The notes under the pieces: generated by a model
What the model was told of the DNA's origin: nothing
Database searches by the model: none
The model's input: only the letters and a program-made list of their open reading frames with translations
Program-made: the position numbers and the translations under genes
Shown: positions 57,606 through 64,000 of the stretch, in pieces
Layout of the letters: every line of letters starts with the position of its first letter
Position numbering within the stretch: the first letter of the stretch is position 1
Assembly (NCBI RefSeq): GCF_023283845.1
Contig: NZ_JAKILC010000012.1
Coordinates: 62,001 to 126,000 of the forward strand
Direction: 5' to 3'
DNA length: 64,000 nucleotides
From: Shewanella marinintestina
GTDB taxonomy: Bacteria; Pseudomonadota; Gammaproteobacteria; Enterobacterales; Shewanellaceae

Positions 57606-57645
57606 GAACAGGGGGCCATCACACTAAGTAAAAGCACCCCTGTTC
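57606..57645 (-). terminator. rpsB-tsf intergenic attenuator-like hairpin
   Basis: GAACAGGGG (57606-57614) pairs perfectly with CCCCTGTTC (57637-57645). A hairpin between rpsB and tsf reduces tsf transcription in E. coli; its presence here fits that known arrangement. Confidence 0.6.
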
Positions 57646-57673
57646 ACCAATCATGTATCTTAGTTAATAAGGG

Positions 57674-57688
57674 TGATGATAATCATCA
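57674..57688. promoter_or_regulatory. Perfect 15-bp palindrome resembling a Fur core
   Basis: TGATGAT-A-ATCATCA lies 8 bp after the rpsB stop codon. The surrounding 19-mer matches the Fur consensus at 15 of 19 positions. The location inside a ribosomal operon makes true Fur regulation doubtful. Confidence 0.25.
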
Positions 57689-57695
57689 ACCGATA

Positions 57696-58424
57696 TTATT
57701 CAGCTTCTACGAAACCGTCTTGCTCAGCTTGTACAGCTAGGTCTTGACCACGGCCAGCTTTTGCAGCAGCAGCAACAGACTGAGTGTAAAGACGGATAGA
57801 ACGCATAGCATCATCATTACCAGGAATGATGTAGTTGATACCGTCTGGAGAAGAGTTTGTATCAACAACAGCAACAACAGGAATACCTAGGTTGTTAGCT
57901 TCTTTAATAGCGATATGCTCGTGGTCAGCACCAATAACGAAAATTACGTCTGGTAGGCCAGCCATGTTCTTGATACCACCTAGAGACTTCTCTAGCTTCT
58001 CAAGTTCACGAGTACGCATTAGCGCTTCTTTCTTAGTCAGCTTGTCGAAAGTACCGTCTACAGACTGGCTTTCAAGGTCTTTAAGACGCTTGATTGATTG
58101 ACGAACTGTTTTCCAGTTAGTCAACATACCACCTAACCAACGGTGATCAACGTAGTACTGATCACAAGAAACAGCAGCTTCTTTGATAGCTTCGCTTGCA
58201 GCACGCTTAGTACCAACAAAAAGAACTTTACCTTTCTTAGATGCAACGTTGCTGATGAAAGCAAGTGCTTCGTTGAACATTGGTACAGTGTGCTCTAGGT
58301 TGATGATGTGTACACCGTTACGAGCGCCGAAGATGAATGGCTTCATCTTTGGGTTCCAGTAACGTGTCTGGTGACCGAAGTGAACACCGGCTTGTAGCAT
58401 GTCGCGCATTGAAACTGTAGTCAT
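57696..58424 (-). CDS. rpsB: 30S ribosomal protein S2
   Basis: The 242-residue S2 begins [37 protein letters not shown] and contains the signatures [14 protein letters not shown] and [25 protein letters not shown]. It is the first gene of the rpsB-tsf-pyrH-frr run and is preceded by a structured leader. The divergent map gene is the usual neighbour. Confidence 0.99.
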   Translation of the reverse strand: MTTVSMRDMLQAGVHFGHQTRYWNPKMKPFIFGARNGVHIINLEHTVPMFNEALAFISNVASKKGKVLFVGTKRAASEAIKEAAVSCDQYYVDHRWLGGMLTNWKTVRQSIKRLKDLESQSVDGTFDKLTKKEALMRTRELEKLEKSLGGIKNMAGLPDVIFVIGADHEHIAIKEANNLGIPVVAVVDTNSSPDGINYIIPGNDDAMRSIRLYTQSVAAAAKAGRGQDLAVQAEQDGFVEAE

Positions 58425-58435
58425 TTTATTTACCT

Positions 58436-58520
58436 TAAAAATGGGGGTTAGACCTCCACATATCCCATATCTTCGACCCGATTATGGGCACCCCGAAGAA
58501 CGTGTCGATATGTGTGTGAT
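58436..58520 (-). promoter_or_regulatory. rpsB 5' leader (S2 autoregulatory / t44-type RNA)
   Basis: On the minus strand the ~90 bases before rpsB fold into interrupted stems: CACACACATATCG with CGAAGATATGGGATATGTGG-like complementarity, and CGGGGTGCCCATAATCGGG in the centre. Enterobacterial rpsB leaders of this kind bind S2 to repress their own operon. The match to the t44/S2-leader family is by position and general sequence only. Confidence 0.5.
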
Positions 58521-58717
58521 TTAGTATTTATCAATAGCCATGTATAATGGCCGCCATCTTAACTCGGGCGAATCACTCAAAGTGATAACGACAAGAGTCA
58601 AACATAACGGCGCGCTTTATACCATAATATGAAAAAAAGCACAAATATTTACGTCGTTTTTCGTGCATAATCGTCATATTGAAAGACGACAAATTAAAGA
58701 CAAAAGAGACATCAGAA

Positions 58718-59518
58718 ATGAGTATAGTAATTAAGACAGCTGAAGAGATTGAAAAAATGCGTGTTGCGGGCAAACTAGCCGCTCAAGTACTCGAGATGAT
58801 TGCTCCGCATGTAAAAGCGGGTGCGACAACAAACGAATTAAACGATATTTGCGCTAAGTTTACTGAAGAAAATGGCGCGATTTCTGCTCCACTTGATTAC
58901 CATGGTTTTCCAAAATCAATCTGTACTTCAATCAACGATGTAATTTGTCACGGCATTCCAAGTGATCGCGCGCTCGTTGATGGTGATATTGTTAATATCG
59001 ATATTACCGTGATTGTTGATGGGTACCACGGTGACACTTCTAAAATGTTCCTTATCGGTGATGTCAGCCCTAAAAACGTTCGCTTGTGTCGCATCGCTCA
59101 AGAAGCTTTGTATGTAAGCGTTAAGAAAGTCCGCCCAGGCATGAAACTCGGTGAAATCGGCACATTGATTGAAAAATTCATCAAGTCAAAGAAAACCGGC
59201 CTAGAAAAATACAGCATCGTAACCGACTACTGTGGCCATGGCATTGGTGCAGGCTTCCACGAAGAGCCACAAGTTATGCATTATAAAAATAATGACAAAA
59301 CCGTATTACGCCCAGGTATGTGTTTTACTATCGAACCAATGATCAACGCAGGTCGTCATACTAGTGTTTTAGACAAAAAAGATAACTGGACGGTAACGAC
59401 TTCTGACGGCAAAAACTCTGCTCAGTGGGAACACACCTTATTGGTTACCCAAACAGGTGTAGAAGTGCTAACTTTGCGCGAAGAAGAAAAAGAGTTATCA
59501 CGAGTCATCAGTCACTAA
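58718..59518 (+). CDS. map: Methionine aminopeptidase type I
   Basis: The frame begins upstream at a TTG, but the conserved start MSIVIKTAEEIEKMRVAGKLAA is the ATG at 58718; 266 residues (E. coli 264). The five metal ligands lie in NIDITVIVDGYHGDTSKMF (two Asp), GHGIGAGFHEEP (His), FTIEPM (Glu) and QWEHTLLVT (Glu). It removes the initiator Met during translation. It is divergent from rpsB, as in E. coli, and ends with a strong terminator. Confidence 0.97.
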   Translation: MSIVIKTAEEIEKMRVAGKLAAQVLEMIAPHVKAGATTNELNDICAKFTEENGAISAPLDYHGFPKSICTSINDVICHGIPSDRALVDGDIVNIDITVIVDGYHGDTSKMFLIGDVSPKNVRLCRIAQEALYVSVKKVRPGMKLGEIGTLIEKFIKSKKTGLEKYSIVTDYCGHGIGAGFHEEPQVMHYKNNDKTVLRPGMCFTIEPMINAGRHTSVLDKKDNWTVTTSDGKNSAQWEHTLLVTQTGVEVLTLREEEKELSRVISH

Positions 59519-59533
59519 TTTTTTCGAGCAAAT

Positions 59534-59564
59534 CAAAAAAGGCGTACTTAATGACGCCTTTTTT
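59534..59564 (+). terminator. Rho-independent terminator of map
   Basis: AAAAAAGGCGT and ACGCCTTTTTT pair around ACTTAATG, 15 bp after the stop. Confidence 0.9.
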
Positions 59565-59731
59565 ATTCGCTGTAAATTACCGCTCAAATAGCCAACAAAC
59601 ACCTGCACCAAAATAGAACAACTTACGTTATTCATCGCTTACTCATCATTAATCACCATAAAGCCCTTTAAATTAGCGATTTTTGCATAGATAATCGTTG
59701 CCAACGGATCCGTTCTCGGAAAAGAGATTTG

Positions 59732-62287
59732 ATGAATAGTGCTCAAACAGCCAAACAAGCTTTAATCGAATTAAACCAAACGATACTGGAAAGCTTTAAT
59801 GCTAAATCAGATGTTCGTTCGATAGTGAGTACTCGCTGCAAACATGTGGACCGATTGCTGCAACAGCAATGGCAAGCGCATCATCTTGATAATTTTCCAA
59901 TCGCCCTACTTGCTGTTGGCGGATATGGCCGTGGCGAACTACATCCACAGTCCGATGTCGACCTGCTTTTTCTTACAGAAAAAGAGCTATCGGTTGAGGC
60001 CGAGCAAGCCCTAAGTGCATTTATCGCATTCATCTGGGATGCTGGGCTAGAAGTGGGACATAGCGTACGCAGTATTGAACAAACTTTAGAGCAAGGTCGC
60101 GCCGATATTACCGTTGCCACCAATCTACTCGAGTCTCGTTTACTTTGTGGCCCACAAGCATTATTTACTCTACTCTATCGTAATATTCGTCAAGCTGACT
60201 TTTGGCCTAGTAGCGAGTTTTACGTTGCAAAACGCGATGAGCAAATTGCCCGACATAGCCGAGCTAGCGCCTTTGATTTAGAGCCTAACCTTAAGAGCTG
60301 CCCCGGTGGCCTTAGAGATATTCAGACAGTGGCTTGGGTAGCCATGCGTCATTTCAATGCTGAAAAATTTGAAGAGCTTATCCAACATGGATTTTTAGAG
60401 CCAATAGAGCTCGATGAATTGTTAGAAGCACAAGATTTTTTATGGCAATTACGCTGCTCGTTACACTTGATTTCTGGCCGCGATGAAAACCGTTTATTGT
60501 TTGACCTTCAGCCTCAAGTTGCCAAGTTAATGGGCTATGAAGATGGTACCCAACTTGCTGTTGAGCAGATGATGAAAAACTATTACCGCACAGTAAGACG
60601 GGTAATGGAACTCAATCAGATGCTATTGCAACTATTCAAGCGCGCGACCCTAGGCCATATAAAAGCACTTGAAGTCGTTCCAATTGACGACAACTTTCAG
60701 CGCCGCGGTATATTTATTGAAAGCTTATATAGTGATCTATTTGATAATCCAGAAAATATTTTGCAGCTGTTTTTATGTGTGGCTAAAAACTCCAACATAC
60801 AAGCAATCTATGCGGTGACACTTCGTAGCCTACGCCGCGCAAGACGTGCTCAACCTCAAGCTCTGATGTACCATGAATCATGCCGCAATCTGTTTATGCA
60901 AATTTTAAGACACCCACGCGGCATAGTAGCGTTATCGCTCATGCACAAACACGGGGTGTTATCTGCGTATTTACCGGCATGGCGCGCCATTGAAGGACAA
61001 ATGCAATTTGACCTTTTTCACGCATACACCGTTGATGAGCACACTCATAGATTACTGCTCAATATCGAGCGTTTTTCACAGCCAGAGCAAAAAGAAGAGT
61101 TTCCTTTAGGCTCGGTATTGATTAACCAATTACCTAAAAAAGGTTTATTGGTTCTTGCTGCGATTTTCCACGATATTGCTAAAGGTCGCGGCGGCGACCA
61201 TAGCAAACTCGGCGCTACCGATGCACTCGAATTTTGTAAATTACACGGCATGAATGACCATGATGGCCGCTTAGTGAGTTGGTTAGTTGAAAACCATTTG
61301 GTAATGTCGGTAACCGCTCAACGCCGTGATATTTCCGATCCTGATGTTGTTGCTGATTTTGCAGAGCGTGTTCGTGATGCGGTCCACCTGAGCTACCTCT
61401 ATTGCCTTACCGTTGCCGATATCTGCGCCACCAATGAGCGTACCTGGAACAATTGGAAAGGATCACTGCTCAGGGATCTCTATTTTTCAACCCAGCGCGT
61501 GTTAGCTCGTGGCAAAGAAAAGCCCGTTGATATTCGCGCTCGAGTTCGAGAACACCAAGCTAAAGCAAAGAAAGAGTTACTGCGTCGTGGTATTAAGGAA
61601 AAAGATATTGATAACCTTTGGCAGCGTTTCAAGGCCGATTACTTTCTGCGCAACCAACCTAATCAAATAGCTTGGCATGCTGAAGCCATTATCAAGCATA
61701 AACAAGATGAAACCTTAGTGTTGATCTCTAAGCATGCTACGCGAGGTGGAACTGAACTGTTTGTTTACGGCAAAGACAAGCCCAAACTCTTTGCCACCGT
61801 AATGGCAATTCTAGATAACAAAAACATTACGGTGCATGATGCCAGCATCATGACCTCAAAAGACCAGTATGCACTGGACTCTTTTGTTATTTTGGAACAA
61901 GATGGCCAACCGGTTAGCCAGCTTTCACGGATCCAAGGGATTAAGAAAACGTTAATCAAAGCCTTGAGTAATGAAACGCCTAAGTTGCCAAAGTTTAGAA
62001 ATCTTTCAAGAAAGATGAAACCTTTTAAAGTTGCTACTCAAGTCAGTTTCCCTGAGACCCGAAGCCATGGTAAAAGTATGATGGAACTCATTGCACTTGA
62101 CTCCCCTGGATTACTCGCCAGAGTTGGCGAAGTCTTGTATCGCTGCGAAGTTATTTTACTGGCAGCGAAAATCACCACCATTGGTGAACGGGCAGAAGAT
62201 TTCTTTTTGCTGCAGACAATCGATGGTCAGCAGCTAAATGACATTCAACAGAATAAATTACGTGACGCACTAACCAGTGCTTTATAG
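59732..62287 (+). CDS. glnD: Bifunctional uridylyltransferase/uridylyl-removing enzyme GlnD
   Basis: The ATG at 59732 (one codon inside a TTG-started frame) with AAGAGA upstream gives 851 residues. The domains are in the usual order: nucleotidyltransferase with [19 protein letters not shown] (~residues 67-85), GlnE-like helical linker, HD phosphohydrolase with [17 protein letters not shown] (~470-486), and two C-terminal ACT domains (~675-760 and ~785-851) that bind glutamine. GlnD adds or removes UMP on PII proteins according to nitrogen status. It lies 33 bp before dapD. Confidence 0.98.
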   Translation: MNSAQTAKQALIELNQTILESFNAKSDVRSIVSTRCKHVDRLLQQQWQAHHLDNFPIALLAVGGYGRGELHPQSDVDLLFLTEKELSVEAEQALSAFIAFIWDAGLEVGHSVRSIEQTLEQGRADITVATNLLESRLLCGPQALFTLLYRNIRQADFWPSSEFYVAKRDEQIARHSRASAFDLEPNLKSCPGGLRDIQTVAWVAMRHFNAEKFEELIQHGFLEPIELDELLEAQDFLWQLRCSLHLISGRDENRLLFDLQPQVAKLMGYEDGTQLAVEQMMKNYYRTVRRVMELNQMLLQLFKRATLGHIKALEVVPIDDNFQRRGIFIESLYSDLFDNPENILQLFLCVAKNSNIQAIYAVTLRSLRRARRAQPQALMYHESCRNLFMQILRHPRGIVALSLMHKHGVLSAYLPAWRAIEGQMQFDLFHAYTVDEHTHRLLLNIERFSQPEQKEEFPLGSVLINQLPKKGLLVLAAIFHDIAKGRGGDHSKLGATDALEFCKLHGMNDHDGRLVSWLVENHLVMSVTAQRRDISDPDVVADFAERVRDAVHLSYLYCLTVADICATNERTWNNWKGSLLRDLYFSTQRVLARGKEKPVDIRARVREHQAKAKKELLRRGIKEKDIDNLWQRFKADYFLRNQPNQIAWHAEAIIKHKQDETLVLISKHATRGGTELFVYGKDKPKLFATVMAILDNKNITVHDASIMTSKDQYALDSFVILEQDGQPVSQLSRIQGIKKTLIKALSNETPKLPKFRNLSRKMKPFKVATQVSFPETRSHGKSMMELIALDSPGLLARVGEVLYRCEVILLAAKITTIGERAEDFFLLQTIDGQQLNDIQQNKLRDALTSAL

Positions 62288-62320
62288 ATTTACATTAAAC
62301 AAAAATATTGGGAGAAGTTA

Positions 62321-63145
62321 ATGGAGGCTTTACGCCAACGTATTGAGGCGGCTTTTGAAGCGCGCGCAGAAATCACTCCAGCAACAGTTGACGCTAGTGT
62401 TCGTGCTGATGTTGAGAAAGCCATTGCAATGCTAGACACTGGTGAAGCCAGAGTTGCTGAAAAAATTGATGGTGAGTGGCATGTGCACCAATGGCTAAAG
62501 AAAGCAGTTCTGCTTTCATTCCGCATTTTCGATAACCAAGTCATCGACGGCGCAGAAACCAAATACTTCGACAAAGTACCAATGAAATTTGCTGACTACG
62601 ATGAAGCACGTTTCCGTGAAGAAGCTATCCGTGTTGTACCACCAGCAGCGGTACGTAAAGGCTCATTCATTGGTAAGAACACCGTATTAATGCCATCTTA
62701 TGTTAATCTTGGAGCCTACGTAGACGAAGGCTCTATGGTTGATACATGGGCTACCGTAGGCTCTTGTGCACAAATCGGTAAGAACGTTCACTTGTCTGGT
62801 GGTGTCGGTATCGGTGGTGTTTTAGAGCCATTACAAGCAGGTCCAACAATCATTGAAGACAACTGTTTCATTGGCGCTCGCTCAGAAATCGTTGAAGGCG
62901 TTATCGTGGAAGAAGGTTCAGTGATCTCAATGGGTGTTTACATCGGCCAAAGCACACGTATTTTTGACCGTGAGACAGGTGAAGTACATTACGGCCGTGT
63001 TCCTGCAGGTTCAGTTGTTGTTGCCGGTAACCTACCATCTAAGTGCGGCACTTACAGCCTATACGCGGCTATCATCGTTAAGAAAGTTGATGAGAAGACC
63101 CGTGGTAAAGTCGGTATTAACGAGCTACTGCGCATCGTTGACTAA
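62321..63145 (+). CDS. dapD: 2,3,4,5-tetrahydropyridine-2,6-dicarboxylate N-succinyltransferase
   Basis: The 274-residue trimeric LbH enzyme has an N-terminal helical domain ([20 protein letters not shown]), hexapeptide repeats with [35 protein letters not shown], and a C-terminal catalytic part. It uses succinyl-CoA in the succinylase branch of lysine/diaminopimelate synthesis. RBS GGGAGAAG is strong. No lysine riboswitch lies here; the one in this window controls the transporter at 20 kb. Confidence 0.98.
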   Translation: MEALRQRIEAAFEARAEITPATVDASVRADVEKAIAMLDTGEARVAEKIDGEWHVHQWLKKAVLLSFRIFDNQVIDGAETKYFDKVPMKFADYDEARFREEAIRVVPPAAVRKGSFIGKNTVLMPSYVNLGAYVDEGSMVDTWATVGSCAQIGKNVHLSGGVGIGGVLEPLQAGPTIIEDNCFIGARSEIVEGVIVEEGSVISMGVYIGQSTRIFDRETGEVHYGRVPAGSVVVAGNLPSKCGTYSLYAAIIVKKVDEKTRGKVGINELLRIVD

Positions 63146-63170
63146 TTTATTTACCAGTACTTAGTTAAAT

Positions 63171-63200
63171 TTAAAAGCCTGCATTAACGCGGGCTTTTTG
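63171..63200 (+). terminator. Rho-independent terminator of dapD
   Basis: AAAGCCTGC and GCGGGCTTT pair (one wobble) around a short loop, followed by TTT. Confidence 0.75.
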
Positions 63201-63358
63201 TTCTTATTTTTTCACAATTGACACACTTTGAAACCTACAGCAACACTCTGCATCTGACTCAATATTTTGATACAACTTAGATAGCTTTATGACGCTACAA
63301 CCTGCTTAGTAGACTTTAATAAGTGTTGAACCCCAATATTGAGTGTTAGGAGCAAGAC

Positions 63359-63700
63359 ATGATTAAATCATTCGCGTTAGCAGGTGCTGCACTAGCCATG
63401 TCATTTAGTGTTAGTGCTGCAATGTCACCACAACTAGAGCATACCCTAGTCCAAGTGTGTAAAGCGGGTCTCAGCAATAACCTAATAACGTTTAACCGTA
63501 CAATGAAAGATTATCGCATCAACAAAAATCGCGTATTTCCGCGATTAGTGTGTAACGGAGAAAGCTTTTACAATTTTACTGTTAATGCCGGTGCAGATAA
63601 GACCGCGAGAAAAATCGCCCCATATAACATTGGCTCTGTCACGATTAAAGATCTCGCAATGACAAACAATAATAGTCAATTATATGTGGTCAACTTCTAA
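63359..63700 (+). CDS. DUF3718 domain-containing secreted protein
   Basis: The 113-residue protein starts at an ATG with AGGAGCAAG upstream, has a signal peptide (MIKSFALAGAALAMSFSVSAA) and two Cys (VQVCKAG and RLVCNGE) that may form a disulfide in the small mature domain. The VCKAGLSNNLITFNRTMKDYRIN...YPRLVCNGE-like pattern fits DUF3718, a family found mainly in Shewanella and related marine bacteria. Function is unknown. It is monocistronic and ends with a terminator shared with purU. Confidence 0.85.
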   Translation: MIKSFALAGAALAMSFSVSAAMSPQLEHTLVQVCKAGLSNNLITFNRTMKDYRINKNRVFPRLVCNGESFYNFTVNAGADKTARKIAPYNIGSVTIKDLAMTNNNSQLYVVNF

Positions 63701-63707
63701 TTATAGT

Positions 63708-63740
63708 TGTACAAAAAAAGAGGCTTCAGCCTCTTTTTTA
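63708..63740. terminator. Bidirectional terminator between the DUF3718 gene and purU
   Basis: AAAAAAAGAGGCT and AGCCTCTTTTTT pair around a short TCA loop, with A and T runs on the two sides so that it can serve both convergent genes. Confidence 0.88.
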
Positions 63741-63761
63741 ATAGCTAGTTCCAACACACGA

Positions 63762-64000
63762 TTAAAACACTACCGTTTTATTACCGTAAACAATCACATC
63801 TTCGTTCACTACTAAGTGAAGCGCCTTACTTAATACGCTTTTTTCGACATCACGACCACAACGCGCTAGCTCTTCAGCACTAAAACTATGATCAACAGGA
63901 ATAACATCTTGCTTAATAATCGGGCCTTCATCCAAAGAGTCTGTGACGAAATGCGCCGTTGCACCAATAATTTTTACTCCGCGCTCCCAGGCTTGTTTAT
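63762..64000 (-). CDS. purU: Formyltetrahydrofolate deformylase (partial, C-terminal part)
   Basis: The frame enters from the right edge and stops at 63762-63764. About 79 residues are visible: KQAWERGVKIIGATAHFVT, then DEGPIIKQDVIPVDHSFSAEEL and the end VYGNKTVVF. This is the C-terminal end of the formyltransferase-fold domain of PurU, which hydrolyses 10-formyl-THF to formate and THF. GATAHFVT and DEGPII are diagnostic for the family. The N-terminal ACT domain lies outside the window. Confidence 0.93.
   Translation of the reverse strand, partial: KQAWERGVKIIGATAHFVTDSLDEGPIIKQDVIPVDHSFSAEELARCGRDVEKSVLSKALHLVVNEDVIVYGNKTVVF

Overview
The window comes from a gamma-proteobacterium that is almost certainly a Shewanella, probably a marine species. 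The evidence is a decaheme MtrA/DmsE-type cytochrome beside an MtrB-type porin, a DUF3718 protein, and an almost intact copy of the conserved block that sits near 4 minutes in E. coli (dapD-glnD-map / rpsB ... dnaE). No rRNA, tRNA, CRISPR array, complete insertion sequence or prophage was recognised.

Layout. (1) 1-2407: an extracytoplasmic electron-transfer pair on the minus strand, with a strong Fur-box-like site upstream. (2) 3.0-9.5 kb: an isoprenylcysteine-methyltransferase-like membrane protein, a DUF1176/LprI-like secreted protein, and a five-gene orphan operon of small membrane, lipoprotein and secreted proteins; a perfect CRP half-site pair lies in the divergent promoter region before the operon. 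(3) 9.6-16.5 kb: three paralogous DUF3137-like membrane proteins and a LemA protein, split by an accessory stretch (10.9-13.2 kb) that holds two orphan genes and a remarkable array of short hairpins. (4) 16.7-24.6 kb: tdk, an M3 dipeptidyl carboxypeptidase lipoprotein, an NhaC-family transporter under a lysine riboswitch, etfBA, and an H-NS-family gene. (5) 24.7-38.3 kb: two coupled amidohydrolase-like secreted proteins, then rcsF-trmO-(acyltransferase)-proS, a patatin-like phospholipase, an SGNH hydrolase, a CPA2 cation/proton antiporter with an RCK domain, and an active-looking diguanylate cyclase. (6) 38.5-58.4 kb: a long minus-strand housekeeping block, rpsB-tsf-pyrH-frr-uppS-cdsA-dxr-rseP-bamA-skp-lpxD-fabZ-lpxA-lpxB-rnhB-dnaE-tilS. 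(7) 58.7-64 kb: map, glnD and dapD on the plus strand, a small DUF3718 secreted protein, and the 3' end of purU.

How the genes work together. The housekeeping block joins translation (rpsB, tsf, frr), UMP synthesis (pyrH), isoprenoid and undecaprenyl carrier synthesis (dxr, uppS), phospholipid synthesis (cdsA), envelope stress proteolysis (rseP), outer-membrane protein assembly (bamA, skp), lipid A synthesis (lpxD, fabZ, lpxA, lpxB), and DNA/RNA maintenance (rnhB, dnaE, tilS). The opposite arm carries N-terminal methionine removal, nitrogen sensing and lysine/peptidoglycan precursor synthesis. Regulation visible in the DNA includes the lysine riboswitch with its terminator, an rpsB leader, an rpsB-tsf attenuator-like hairpin, and many intrinsic terminators.

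The parts least explained by known biology are the hairpin array at about 12.86-13.19 kb, the tripled DUF3137-like family around lemA, and the orphan envelope operon at 5.6-9.5 kb. No complete new defence or mobile system could be demonstrated.
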